Shown here piece by piece: positions 1 to 9,315 of a stretch of DNA of 64,000 bases. A program made the position numbers and the translations under genes. The stretch's first letter is position 1. Every line of letters starts with the position of its first letter. Below the pieces are notes generated by a model. That model was not told the DNA's origin. It saw only the letters and a list, made by a program, of their open reading frames with translations, and made no database searches. Location: positions 186,001 to 250,000 of the forward strand of contig NZ_BAXA01000003.1 of assembly GCF_000698125.1 (NCBI RefSeq), given 5' to 3'. This DNA comes from Geomicrobium sp. JCM 19038. Its GTDB lineage: Bacteria; Bacillota; Bacilli; Bacillales; Marinococcaceae.

Positions 1-56
1 CACTCGAACATCTTAGCATAAAAATATGGAAGAAATCAATATAGATTTATGAACAG

Positions 57-84
57 TTGCTTTATAAAAGCTGAAAAATATAGT
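57..84 (+). promoter_or_regulatory. candidate sigma-A promoter for yloU
   Basis: A TTGCTT -35-like hexamer (57-62) and a TATAGT -10-like hexamer (79-84) are separated by 16 bp, about 45 bp upstream of the yloU start. The rest of positions 1-130 is AT-rich and holds no gene that I can see. The -35 box is weak, so this is moderate support only. Confidence 0.45.
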
Positions 85-130
85 AAACTGTCGATAGTTA
101 TCATTACTGATGGATGAAAGGAGGATGGCT

Positions 131-493
131 ATGGCCTTAGAAATGAATTCTCAACTAGGTTCCATTGACATCTCAAAAGAAGTAGTTGCAACCGTTGCAG
201 GAGGTGCAGCAACAGACTGTTATGGGATTGTAGGCATGGCCTCTCAAAAGCAGATCAAAGACGGAATCTCTGAGCTTTTAAAGCGTGACAATTTCTCACG
301 TGGGGTTGTCATCCGTGAAAACGAGGGAGATCTTATGATTGATATGTATATCATCGTAAGCTATGGCACTAAGATCTCTGAAGTTGCTTACAACGTACAA
401 TCAAAAGTGAAATATCAACTAGAAAAATTACTGGGACTACAAGTAGAATCTGTGAATATCTTCGTTCAAGGTGTTCGCGTTTCTAATCCGTAA
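131..493 (+). CDS. yloU: Asp23/Gls24 family envelope-stress protein YloU
   Basis: A 120-residue protein of the Asp23/Gls24 (DUF322) family. The whole length carries the family fold, including the conserved GGAATDCYGIVGMA stretch near residues 23-36 and the IDMYIIVSYGTKISEVA segment near residues 70-86, and the C-terminal VNIFVQGVRV is typical. The family is linked to cell envelope homeostasis in Firmicutes; the exact role of YloU is not known. The start at 131 is chosen because the AAAGGAGG Shine-Dalgarno at 117-124 is too close to the in-frame ATGs at 110 and 125. The gene is followed 27 bp later by the fatty acid kinase gene yloV, the same pairing as in B. subtilis, so the two are probably co-transcribed. 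Identification is secure, function is not. Confidence 0.92.
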   Translation: MALEMNSQLGSIDISKEVVATVAGGAATDCYGIVGMASQKQIKDGISELLKRDNFSRGVVIRENEGDLMIDMYIIVSYGTKISEVAYNVQSKVKYQLEKLLGLQVESVNIFVQGVRVSNP

Positions 494-520
494 CGGTTGG
501 ACTAAATGAGGTGTGTATAA

Positions 521-2193
521 GTGTCAAATACAATTAACGGCCAGATGCTTCTGGCCATGTTTAATGAGGGAGCAGTCGCTTTAGAGAAACACGCAAAGCG
601 AGTTGACGCTCTAAATGTCTTTCCTGTACCAGATGGTGATACTGGAACGAATATGAGCCTTACAATTCGATCTGGCGTGAAAGAAATGAAACAGCAAGAT
701 GCAACGAGTGCAAACCAAGTTGCAAAAACGTTCTCTAAAGGTTTATTAATGGGAGCACGTGGAAATTCGGGTGTCATTTTGTCACAGCTATTCCGTGGTT
801 TTGCAAAAGGCATTGAGCATGATCAAGTGCTTGACGGACAAGCGCTTGCTAAAGCGTTCGACGGAGGCGTTCAGACGGCTTATAAAGCGGTTATGAAACC
901 TGTTGAGGGGACAATCTTAACGGTTGCTAAAGATGCAGCTGAGAAAGCGACCAAGTCTGCAAAGAAAACGAAGGATGCAGAACAAGTACTTGTCGATGCG
1001 ATTGAAGAAGCGAAAGCTTCACTTGAGCGCACACCTGATTTACTTCCTGTACTCAAAGAAGTAGGTGTCGTCGATTCAGGCGGTCAAGGACTCGTCTACA
1101 TCTATGAAGGTATGCTACGTGCAATGCGCGGAGAAACGACAGCAGATGACGCTCCAGAGCAAGCGACGATGGAAGAGCTCGTTCATGTTGAACACCACAA
1201 CATTCAAGGTGACATGAATCCAGAGGATATTGAATTTGGATACTGTACTGAAGTGATGGTTCGCTTTAGCGATGACAAAACGAACGAGTCACCCTACGTT
1301 GAAGAAGATTTCCGCAATACGTTAAGCCAATACGGCGATTCTCTTCTAGTCGTAAGTGATGAAGATATTATTAAGATTCATATTCATGCTGAACATCCAG
1401 GTTTCATCATGAACGAGGCACAAAAGTACGGGGATCTTATTCACGTTAAAGTGGACAACATGCGTGACCAGCATGCTGCACTTTCAAATGAACCTAAGAA
1501 AACTGAACCGCCCGTTCCGAAAAAACTCAAGAAGAAGCTGAGTTTGCTATGATTGCCGTTGCCATGGGTGAAGGAATTCGTGATCTATTCAAGAGTGTCG
1601 GTGTAGACATCGTGATCGAAGGTGGTCAAACGATGAACCCGAGTACGGAGCAGTTGACGAATGCAATTAAAGAAACACACGCAAAGCATGTGTTTTTAAT
1701 TCCAAACAACAGCAACATCATTATGACAGCCGAGCAAGCAGCTGAAGTGAGTGATCGTGATGTTCGTGTCATCCCTACGAAGTCTGTTCCTCAAGGATTA
1801 AGCGCGCTGTTTTCGTTTAATGCAATGAACGATGCCGATCGCAACCAAAAAGAAATGACGGAGAGCATTTCTCAAGTGAAAAGCGGTCAAATTACAAAAT
1901 CAATTCGTGACACAGCGATTGATGGCATAGACATTAAGAAAGACGACATCATGGGCCTTGTTGAGAACAAAATTGTAAGCTCAGGAGACTCTTTAGAAGA
2001 GACACTCATTTCTGTGACAAGCCAAATGGTAGACAACGATACAGAGATGGTAACGATCATTAGTGGTGAAGAAGCAGAAGCGTCTTGTACGGATGCGCTC
2101 GTCTCGTACATCGAAGAGAAGTTTCCAGAAGTTGAGACCGAAGTGCATGAAGGGAAACAACCGCTTTACCATTACATTATTGCTGCTGAATAA
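521..2193 (+). CDS. fakA: fatty acid kinase catalytic subunit FakA (YloV), one frameshift
   Basis: FakA phosphorylates a fatty acid held by a FakB carrier, giving acyl-phosphate for PlsX/PlsY-dependent phospholipid synthesis. The N-terminal DhaK/DAK-like kinase domain shows the ATP/Mg motif DGDTGTN at residues 38-44 and MGARGNSGVILSQ near residue 80; the C-terminal FakA domain shows EGGQTMNPS and LIPNNSNI. Start is GTG 521. The reading frame is broken near 1530: the first part ends at 1552 and the second frame carries on from about 1540 with an AEFAMIAVAMGEG-type continuation. Adding one A to the six-A run at 1530-1535 joins both into one protein of about 557 residues, the usual family length. 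I read this as a one-base sequencing deletion. A FakB gene follows directly. Confidence 0.9.
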
Positions 2194-2215
2194 AAGATAA
2201 GAGGGGATGGATGAT

Positions 2216-3082
2216 ATGACACGTGTAAAGATTGTTACGGACAGTACGGCTGATATTCCGAACGCGCTCGCTGAAGAACTAGACATTACCGTTATTCCAC
2301 TAAAAGTAAACTTTTCAGCGGATGAGACGTATCTTGATGGAATTGAATTAAGTCCGACTGCCTTTTATGAGAAGTTACAACAAGCGAATCAAATGCCAAC
2401 AACTTCTCAACCTTCACCGTATGATTTTGAAAAGCTTTACAGCGAAATCTACGATGAATCAGAAGAAGATACCGTCATATTTTCCATTCATCTGTCTTCT
2501 AAATTGAGCGGTACGTATCAAGCTGCAACGATCGCTGCCTCAGAAGTAGAAGACAAAATTAACGTGCATGTGATTGATTCAAAACGAGCGAGCTATTCTA
2601 TTGGCATCATCGTCGCTGATGTTGCGAAGCTTGCTATTGAAGGCGCTGATCAAAAGGCAATTCAAGACCGTATTGACGTTCTGCTAAATGAAACATCGGT
2701 ATACTTTATGGTTGAAACACTTGAGTATTTACAAAAAAACGGTAGAATCGGTAAAGCACAAGCACTTATTGGATCCTTATTAAAAATGAAACCGATTTTA
2801 TCTCTTTCGAAAGAAGGAGAAGTCTACCCGTTTGAAAAAGCTCGTGGCCGTAAAAAAGCAATCGATAAAATTGTAGAAACGTTACAAGAAACATACAAAG
2901 ACCAACCGGTAGACATCGGATTAAGTCATGCGGTTGCTCCTGAAGTTGGCGACACGGTTTTAGAAGAAATTAAAGCTCGGTTAAACACTCAATCGACAGT
3001 TAAGACAGAAATCGGTGCGGTAATTGGTACTCATGTTGGTCCGGGAACTGTTGCCGTGATGGTCACTCCTACAAAAGCGTAA
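2216..3082 (+). CDS. fakB: DegV family fatty-acid-binding protein, FakB-type
   Basis: A 288-residue DegV-family protein. DegV proteins bind a single fatty acid and, as FakB, present it to FakA for phosphorylation. Visible motifs are IVTDSTADIP at residues 5-14, the fatty-acid pocket segment TSQPSP near residue 62, the HLSSKLSGTYQAA segment near residue 92, the GRIGKAQALIGSLL segment, and the C-terminal IGTHVGPGT. The start at 2216 has GAGGGG at 2201-2206 with about 9 bp spacing; ATG 2207 is too close. Position directly after fakA argues that it is the cognate carrier. Chain-length preference cannot be told from sequence. Many Bacillaceae carry several fakB genes, so others may exist elsewhere in the genome. 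Confidence 0.9.
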   Translation: MTRVKIVTDSTADIPNALAEELDITVIPLKVNFSADETYLDGIELSPTAFYEKLQQANQMPTTSQPSPYDFEKLYSEIYDESEEDTVIFSIHLSSKLSGTYQAATIAASEVEDKINVHVIDSKRASYSIGIIVADVAKLAIEGADQKAIQDRIDVLLNETSVYFMVETLEYLQKNGRIGKAQALIGSLLKMKPILSLSKEGEVYPFEKARGRKKAIDKIVETLQETYKDQPVDIGLSHAVAPEVGDTVLEEIKARLNTQSTVKTEIGAVIGTHVGPGTVAVMVTPTKA

Positions 3083-3092
3083 GGGGATTGTT

Positions 3093-3755
3093 ATGAAATA
3101 TCGTAGTGTTACAGAGATTATTGGTCCAATCATGGTTGGACCGTCCAGCTCACATACTGCAGGTGCTGCTAGAATCGGACGTCTTGCAAGACTGCTTTTT
3201 GATGGTCAACCGAAGCGTGTGAACATTCATTTATACGGCTCATTTGCGAAAACGTACAAAGGTCACGGTACTGACGTGGCGTTAATCGGTGGATTGCTCG
3301 ACTTTGATACGTTTGATGAGCGAATTCGCGATGCAAAGGAACATGCAAGCAATGCAAACATGCGTGTACGCTTTCATGAAGAAGAAGCCATTCCTGACCA
3401 TCCAAATACGGTCAAGCTACGCCTTGAATCCGACGACAATGCGATGGAACTTGTTGGAATTTCAATCGGTGGCGGTAAGATTGAGATTATTGAGTTAAAC
3501 GGATTTGCTTTACAATTAACCGGACATCATCCAGCACTTCTAATTGTTCATCAAGACCGGTACGGAGTCATTGCAAATGTGGCAAACGTACTAGCGCTTC
3601 ATAAAGTGAACATTGGTCATATGAAAGTCTCACGAAAAGAAAAAGGGCGAGAAGCTCTCATGGTCATTGAAGTTGATCAAACGGTCACAGATGAGATTAT
3701 GACATCACTTGAAAAACTTGAGCATGTAGACCAAGTCGCAAAACTTCACGAATAA
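3093..3755 (+). CDS. sdaAB: L-serine dehydratase, iron-sulfur-dependent, beta subunit
   Basis: Beta subunit of the [4Fe-4S] L-serine dehydratase that converts L-serine to pyruvate and ammonia. The 220-residue protein has the serine dehydratase beta domain (VGPSSSHTAGAARIG at residues 15-29, GSFAKTYKGHGTD near 50) followed by a C-terminal ACT domain from about residue 148 (LLIVHQDRYGVIANVANVL), a likely amino-acid-binding regulatory module. AAGGGG lies upstream of ATG 3093. It precedes the alpha subunit gene sdaAA by 21 bp, the same order as B. subtilis, so the two will be expressed together. No irregularities were seen in this subunit. Confidence 0.95.
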   Translation: MKYRSVTEIIGPIMVGPSSSHTAGAARIGRLARLLFDGQPKRVNIHLYGSFAKTYKGHGTDVALIGGLLDFDTFDERIRDAKEHASNANMRVRFHEEEAIPDHPNTVKLRLESDDNAMELVGISIGGGKIEIIELNGFALQLTGHHPALLIVHQDRYGVIANVANVLALHKVNIGHMKVSRKEKGREALMVIEVDQTVTDEIMTSLEKLEHVDQVAKLHE

Positions 3756-3776
3756 ATGATTGAGAGGTGGACGTTC

Positions 3777-4663
3777 ATGTTTCGAAACGTCGCAGAGTTA
3801 ATCGAATTGACTAATAGAGATGGAATCTCCATTTCAGAAGTATGATTCAACAAGAGACCGAGGTGACAGGTCGTTCAAGGGAAGCCGTCTTAACGGATAT
3901 GGATGAGAAGCTCACGATTATGGAAGAAGCCGTAAGACGTGGCATTGAAGAAGATGTGAAATCTGTTTCAGGACTCACCGGTGGAGACGGAAAGAAGCTT
4001 GAGAAGTATATCGAAAATGGCAACGGTCTAAGCGGTGATACACTTTTACGCGCAGTGAGTCGTGCAATGGCAACAAACGAAGTGAATGCAGCAATGGGAA
4101 TGATTTGTGCGACACCAACAGCCGGCTCCGCTGGAGTCGTCCCAGGAACGTTGTTTAGTCTTAAAGACAAATTAAACCCAACTCGTGAAGCGATGCAACG
4201 CTATTTATTGACTTCAGGTGCATTTGGTCTTGTCGTTGCGAACAATGCTTCGATTTCGGGAGCTGCGGGTGGTTGTCAAGCAGAAGTCGGTTCTGCAGCA
4301 GGTATGGCAGCGGCAGCTGCTGTAGAGCTTGCAGGCGGTACACCGAAGCAATCTGCTGAAGCAATGGCAATGGCACTTAAAAATATGCTAGGACTCGTTT
4401 GCGACCCGGTTGCAGGACTCGTTGAAGTACCTTGTGTCAAACGAAACGCAGCAGGTGCGTCGATTGCAATGGTAGCAGCTGATATGGCGCTTGCCGGAAT
4501 CGAAAGCCGCATACCTTGTGACGAAGTAATTGATGCGATGTATCGCATCGGTGAGAGTATGTCAGAAACGTTAAAAGAAACTGCTTTAGGTGGGCTTGCT
4601 GCGACACCTACAGGCAAAGCGCTCGAATCACAGATTTTTGACCTTTCTGCTGAGCGTACATGA
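3777..4663 (+). CDS. sdaAA: L-serine dehydratase, iron-sulfur-dependent, alpha subunit, one frameshift
   Basis: Catalytic, cluster-binding subunit of L-serine dehydratase. The cluster and active-site segments are intact: CATPTAGSAGVVPGT, ISGAAGGCQAEVGSA and LGLVCDPVAGLVEVPCVKRN, with several conserved cysteines. The natural N-terminus begins at ATG 3777 (MFRNVAELIEL-type, preceded by GAGAGGTGG), but this frame stops at 3843-3845, and the rest of the protein continues in the -1 frame. One missing base in the GAAGT|ATGATT stretch at about 3838-3842 gives a continuous ISEVMIQQETEVTG sequence and a protein of about 295 residues. The frameshift is most likely a sequencing deletion. The stop codon overlaps the recG start. 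Confidence 0.9.
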
Positions 4664-6693
4664 TGAAAACACCCGTCTCCTCGCTAAAAGGAATCGGTAA
4701 AGAAAGTGCCAAAGACCTCGAGCGCCTTGGCATTTTCTTTATTTCTGATCTTCTAGCACATCTTCCTTATCGCTATGAAAACAAAGAAGCACAACCGGTT
4801 GAACAGCTCGTTCATGATGACAATGTGACCGTTGAAGGAGTTGTAATCGGTGAAGCGAGAGTAAGTTACTACGGAAGAAAGAAAAACCGATTGAATTTTA
4901 AAATGAACAGCGGGGGACACGTGTTGAACGTTGTAGCGTTTAACCGTGCCTTTTTAAAAAGCAAATTGCAAAACGAAGTCGCAATTACTGTGTCAGGGAA
5001 GTGGAATCGGCACCGAGCTCAAATTACCGCTCAATCCATTGAAGTTGGACAAGTAGAAAAGAAAAGGCCGTATGCCCCAATCTACGCCTTATCTGGAAGA
5101 TTAACGACACGCCAGCTGACGCAATGGACAGATGATGCGCTAGCGATGACCGATGCGTTTCCGCCAGAGCGATTGCCAGAGGCTTTGTTAGAGCGATATA
5201 AATTACCGGCGATCATCGATACGATTCAACAATTGCATCGACCGACGGACAAAGAATCTTTAAAACATGCAAGAAGACGTTACATATACGAAGAGTTTCT
5301 GCTGTTTCAACTGCGCATGCAAGCGTATAAACGTTCAGTACGTCAACATGAACAGGCAACACCACTTCAAGAGGATGTAGCTAAAGTAAAGGCGTTTATG
5401 GAGACTTTGCCATTTGCGCTTACACAGGCACAAAAGCGCTCACTTGATGAAATTGTTCATGATTTGCACCAACCGTATCGAATGAATCGCTTACTACAAG
5501 GGGACGTAGGTTCTGGTAAAACAGTCGTGGCAGCGATTGCAATATATGCAGTTATTACTGCGGGGAAAACGACAGCATTAATGGTGCCAACGGAGATTCT
5601 AGCTGAGCAACATTATGAATCGCTTCAAGAACTCTTTCGTGAATTCGACGTTTCAATTCGTTTGCTGACGGGCTCCACGAAGAAGTCTGAACGAAAACAA
5701 ACGATTGAAGCATTAGAAGCAGGTCAGGTGAATTTAGTAATTGGAACCCACGCGCTCATTCAACCTGACGTCCCAATTCCAAATCTCGGGCTCGTCGTAA
5801 CCGATGAACAACATCGATTTGGCGTGAATCAAAGACGTGCATTGAAAGAAAAAGGCAGCCCAGATGTGTTGTTCATGACCGCAACGCCCATTCCGAGAAC
5901 GCTTGCGATTACAGCATTTGGTGATATGGACGTATCAAGAATTGATGAGCAACCCGTAGGGCGTAAACCGGTAGAAACGTATTGGGCGAAGCATGATATG
6001 TTCGAGCGAGTCATTACGTTTATAGAAAAAGAAATTCGTGCCGGACGTCAAGCATATGTAATTTGTCCATTAATTGAGGAGTCAGAGCAACTAGACGTAC
6101 AAAATGCCATAGATTTGTATGAGCAATTGCAACAGATTCTTCCTAGCGTTTCCGTTGGACTCGTGCACGGTCGTCTCTCAAACGATGAGAAAAACGGCAC
6201 GATGGAACGGTTTTTTAGTAATCACGTACAATTGCTCGTTTCTACAACGGTCGTTGAAGTCGGTGTAAACGTTCCGAATGCGACTTGTATGCTGATTTAT
6301 GATGCGGATCGCTTTGGATTAGCCCAGCTGCACCAGCTAAGAGGTCGAGTCGGTCGTGGAGATGCGCAATCGTACTGCATTTTGCTATCAGATCCAACGT
6401 CTGAAACAGGAAAAGAACGAATGAAGATTATGACCGAAACAACAGATGGTTTTGTGTTAGCAGAAGAAGATTTAAAGCTTCGAGGTCCTGGTGACTTACT
6501 TGGTAAGAAACAGAGCGGTATGCCTCACTTCCGTTTAGCAGATCCTGTCCATGATTACCGAGCCCTTGAGACAGCAAGACAAGACGCACAAACGCTCATA
6601 CAGTCCGATGCGTTTTGGGCCGACGCTGAGTACGAGGCGTTACGTAACTATTTATCCGATACAGGAGCGCTTTCTGGAGAGAAACTCGATTAA
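4660..6693 (+). CDS. recG: ATP-dependent DNA helicase RecG
   Basis: RecG remodels stalled replication forks and branched DNA. The 677-residue protein has the N-terminal wedge/OB-fold domain (about residues 1-230, beginning with a helix-hairpin segment LKGIGKESAKDLERLGI) and two superfamily 2 helicase domains. Walker A is GDVGSGKT near residue 282, the DEAD-box equivalent is DEQH near residue 382, motif III is TATPIPRT near residue 406, and VSTTVVEVGVNVPNAT with QLRGRVGRG are motifs V and VI. Length matches the family. ATG 4660 overlaps the sdaAA stop, implying translational coupling. No frameshift is present. Confidence 0.96.
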   Translation: MMKTPVSSLKGIGKESAKDLERLGIFFISDLLAHLPYRYENKEAQPVEQLVHDDNVTVEGVVIGEARVSYYGRKKNRLNFKMNSGGHVLNVVAFNRAFLKSKLQNEVAITVSGKWNRHRAQITAQSIEVGQVEKKRPYAPIYALSGRLTTRQLTQWTDDALAMTDAFPPERLPEALLERYKLPAIIDTIQQLHRPTDKESLKHARRRYIYEEFLLFQLRMQAYKRSVRQHEQATPLQEDVAKVKAFMETLPFALTQAQKRSLDEIVHDLHQPYRMNRLLQGDVGSGKTVVAAIAIYAVITAGKTTALMVPTEILAEQHYESLQELFREFDVSIRLLTGSTKKSERKQTIEALEAGQVNLVIGTHALIQPDVPIPNLGLVVTDEQHRFGVNQRRALKEKGSPDVLFMTATPIPRTLAITAFGDMDVSRIDEQPVGRKPVETYWAKHDMFERVITFIEKEIRAGRQAYVICPLIEESEQLDVQNAIDLYEQLQQILPSVSVGLVHGRLSNDEKNGTMERFFSNHVQLLVSTTVVEVGVNVPNATCMLIYDADRFGLAQLHQLRGRVGRGDAQSYCILLSDPTSETGKERMKIMTETTDGFVLAEEDLKLRGPGDLLGKKQSGMPHFRLADPVHDYRALETARQDAQTLIQSDAFWADAEYEALRNYLSDTGALSGEKLD

Positions 6694-6732
6694 AGATTTG
6701 TTGATTTTCTCTCCAGATTGTTGCAAACTACT

Positions 6733-6751
6733 ATTAGGACCTAGTCATAGA
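6733..6751 (+). promoter_or_regulatory. FapR operator
   Basis: ATTAGGACCTAGTCATAGA at 6733-6751 agrees at 15 of 19 positions with the B. subtilis FapR site ATTAGTACCTAGTCTTAAT and keeps the central ACCTAGT. It lies 20 bp before the fapR start, where FapR would block transcription of its own operon. Promoter hexamers around it are poor matches, so I do not call a promoter. Confidence 0.75.
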
Positions 6752-6770
6752 AATGCGGTGCTTATTATTC

Positions 6771-7328
6771 ATGAGAAAACCAAAGCATGTTCGTAAAGCT
6801 GAACTGAAGGAAACGATTCAAAACAATCCATTCATCACAGACGAAGCATTGGCTACGTCCTTTAATGTTAGCATTCAAACAATTCGACTAGATCGCTTAG
6901 AACTTGGTATACCAGAACTTCGTGAGCGATTAAAAGACGTCGCAAGACAACACCATGATGAAGTAAAAGCGTTAACAGATGAAGAAGTAATCGGTGAAGT
7001 CATTGATTTACAACTTGATGAGACAGCGATTTCAATCATGGAAATTCGAGAAGAACATGTATTTACGAGAAATGGAATTGCTCGTGGGCATCATTTGTTT
7101 GCACAAGCAAATTCACTAGCTGTGGCCATCATTAACGATGATTTCGTCGTAACAGGTCGTGCTAATGTACGTTTTTCAAAACCAGTAAAAGCAACAGAAC
7201 GAGTCGTTGCCAAAGCAAAAGTTACCGCTCAAGACGACAAATGGACAACCGTAATCGTTGAAAGTTATGTCGATCAACGACGAGTATTTTCTGGGGAATT
7301 TCAAATGGCAAGAGGACATCAAGACTAA
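6771..7328 (+). CDS. fapR: transcription factor FapR, malonyl-CoA-responsive repressor of lipid synthesis
   Basis: FapR represses fatty acid and phospholipid genes and is released from DNA by malonyl-CoA. The 185-residue protein has an N-terminal helix-turn-helix ([22 protein letters not shown], shown here by its position at about residues 20-41) and a C-terminal hot-dog fold effector domain; the [16 protein letters not shown] segment near residue 105 and AKAKV near residue 145 are the malonyl-CoA-binding signatures. The start at 6771 gives the conserved short basic N-terminus and leaves the operator at 6733-6751 upstream. It heads the plsX-fabD-fabG cluster, which it should control together with itself. 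Confidence 0.96.
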   Translation: MRKPKHVRKAELKETIQNNPFITDEALATSFNVSIQTIRLDRLELGIPELRERLKDVARQHHDEVKALTDEEVIGEVIDLQLDETAISIMEIREEHVFTRNGIARGHHLFAQANSLAVAIINDDFVVTGRANVRFSKPVKATERVVAKAKVTAQDDKWTTVIVESYVDQRRVFSGEFQMARGHQD

Positions 7329-7365
7329 AGTGATGAAGGTTGAACTGATAAAAGGAGCTTAAAGC

Positions 7366-8361
7366 ATGAAGATTGCAGTAGACGCTATGGGCGGTGACAA
7401 CGCCCCTAAAGCTCAAGTGGCTGGCGCAATGGCAGCTGTTAAAGCATTTGACCAAATTTCGATTGTTCTCGTCGGTGACGAGGCGCAAATTAACGAACAT
7501 TTAAATGCGCATCCAAGAATTGAAATTTTGCATACCGATGAAGTCATTACAAACGAAGATGCACCAACGCGTGCGGTGCGTCGTAAAAAGAACTCATCAA
7601 TGGTTCTTGCTGTTCGGGAAGTACGGGAAGGCCGCTGTGATGCATGTATTTCTGCAGGCAACACAGGTGCGCTTATGACGGCAGGACTTCTTCACGTTGG
7701 GCGAATTGACGGGGTGGAGCGTCCAGCACTTGCGCCGATGTTACCGACGATTGATGGCGAAGGATTCTTGCTTTTAGACGTTGGTGCGAACATTGAAGCG
7801 AGAGCGGAACACTTGTATCAGTACGGTGTTATGGGTGACGTTTATTTACGACAAGTGAAAAATCGTAAAACGCCTCGCATCGGTTTATTAAACGTTGGAA
7901 CAGAAGAAGGAAAAGGCAACGAGTTAGCAAAGGCTGCCTTTGAACAACTGCAAGGCGGAAAGTTCGAATTCGTTGGCAACGTTGAAGCAAGAGACGTATT
8001 AAACGGTGTTTGTGACGTTGTTGTCTGTGATGGATTCTCGGGGAACATCCTTCTAAAAACGATTGAAGGAACTGCTGAATCATTGTTCACGATCTTAAAG
8101 GCAGAGCTAACCTCAACGACAATGAACAAATTAGCAGCAGGAGTTTTGAAGCCTTCGTTTAAAAATATAAAAGAGAAGATGAGTTATTCTCACTATGGTG
8201 GTGCTGGATTGTTCGGGCTTAAAGCGCCAGTCATTAAAGCTCACGGCTCATCAGACCATACAGCGATTTATCACGCAGTAAGGCAAGCTATGCAAATGAT
8301 CGAAGAAAAAGTTCCAGAAGTCATCGCAAAAGAATTAAGCGATACGTCAGAGAAGGAGTGA
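7366..8361 (+). CDS. plsX: phosphate acyltransferase PlsX
   Basis: PlsX makes acyl-phosphate from acyl-ACP and phosphate, the acyl donor used by PlsY for lysophosphatidic acid. The 331-residue protein starts with the diagnostic [12 protein letters not shown] at residues 3-14 and carries [51 protein letters not shown] and [18 protein letters not shown], all conserved PlsX blocks. AAAGGAG lies 10 bp before ATG 7366. It is the second gene of the FapR operon; its stop codon sits 5 bp before the fabD start. With FakA-FakB encoded 5 kb upstream, this segment covers both routes to acyl-phosphate. Length and motifs are normal. Confidence 0.97.
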   Translation: MKIAVDAMGGDNAPKAQVAGAMAAVKAFDQISIVLVGDEAQINEHLNAHPRIEILHTDEVITNEDAPTRAVRRKKNSSMVLAVREVREGRCDACISAGNTGALMTAGLLHVGRIDGVERPALAPMLPTIDGEGFLLLDVGANIEARAEHLYQYGVMGDVYLRQVKNRKTPRIGLLNVGTEEGKGNELAKAAFEQLQGGKFEFVGNVEARDVLNGVCDVVVCDGFSGNILLKTIEGTAESLFTILKAELTSTTMNKLAAGVLKPSFKNIKEKMSYSHYGGAGLFGLKAPVIKAHGSSDHTAIYHAVRQAMQMIEEKVPEVIAKELSDTSEKE

Positions 8362-8366
8362 TTCAC

Positions 8367-9311
8367 ATGCGGAAGTTTGCGTTTTTGTTTCCTGGACAAG
8401 GGTCTCAAGTCATTGGAATGGGACTAGATGCGAAACAGACGAATGAATCATCGAAAAACGTCGTGGATGTTGCTGATCGTGTGTTACAATTTCCACTTTC
8501 GAAGCTCATGGAAGAAGGACCTGAAGAGGAACTAAAGCAAACGTCAAATGCACAACCAGCGCTTGTTACGACGAGCATTGCTGCTTTGCAACTTGTTAAG
8601 GGGCTCAATGTTACCCCGTCGTTTGTAGCAGGTCATAGTTTAGGAGAGTACAGCGCTCTCGTTGCCGCAGGTGTTTTAACGTTTGAAGATGCGGTTGCGG
8701 TCGTTCGTAAGCGTGGACAGTTCATGGAAGCAGCAGTTCCGAACGGAACAGGTACGATGGCAGCAGTTATGGGTGGTACGCGCGAGGATTTAAAAGCGGT
8801 CTGTGAAGCGGTAACTGCTGATGGTGAAGCAGTGCAAATGGCAAATGTTAACGCACCTGGTCAAGTCGTTATTTCAGGGACGACGGCGGGTGTGAAGACG
8901 GTCGGTGAACGAATGAAAGAAAAAGGTGCGAAGCGTACGATCCCATTGAATGTGAGTGGGCCATTCCACTCTGAATTGATGGAACCTGCTGCAAATGAGC
9001 TGGAAAAAGAGTTAGCTAGCATTCCATTTCGAGATGCAACCATTCCAGTCATTACAAATGTATCCGCAACAGGAGAACAATCAGGCGAACGGTTAAAAGC
9101 AGGACTCGTCAAGCAAATGACATCCCCTGTTCTTTGGGAAGACTCGATTCGCTATATGATTGGTGAAGGCGTCAATACATTTGTTGAAGTAGGAAGTGGA
9201 CAAGTACTATCAGGACTTGTGCGCAAAATTGACCGCAAAAGTGTGGACGTTGTCTCTTTGCATACGAACGACGATGTAGAGAAACTAAACGCGTTACTTC
9301 AGGAGGTTTAA
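8367..9311 (+). CDS. fabD: malonyl-CoA:ACP transacylase FabD
   Basis: FabD transfers the malonyl group from CoA to acyl carrier protein. The 314-residue protein shows FPGQGSQ at residues 8-14, the nucleophile elbow GHSLGEYSA with catalytic Ser91, and the active-site histidine in VSGPFHSELM. The start is ATG 8367, 8 bp after AAGGAG; the in-frame GTG at 8358 overlaps plsX and is too close to the ribosome site. It is part of the fapR-plsX-fabD-fabG operon. Nothing unusual was seen. Confidence 0.97.
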   Translation: MRKFAFLFPGQGSQVIGMGLDAKQTNESSKNVVDVADRVLQFPLSKLMEEGPEEELKQTSNAQPALVTTSIAALQLVKGLNVTPSFVAGHSLGEYSALVAAGVLTFEDAVAVVRKRGQFMEAAVPNGTGTMAAVMGGTREDLKAVCEAVTADGEAVQMANVNAPGQVVISGTTAGVKTVGERMKEKGAKRTIPLNVSGPFHSELMEPAANELEKELASIPFRDATIPVITNVSATGEQSGERLKAGLVKQMTSPVLWEDSIRYMIGEGVNTFVEVGSGQVLSGLVRKIDRKSVDVVSLHTNDDVEKLNALLQEV

Positions 9312-9315
9312 TCTA

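Noticed and set aside
1520-1560. Programmed ribosomal frameshift at the A-run in yloV
   Set aside because: The zero-frame phase (CCG AAA AAA CTC) does not fit a slippery heptamer, no downstream stimulator is seen, and similar breaks occur in many unrelated genes. Sequencing error explains all.
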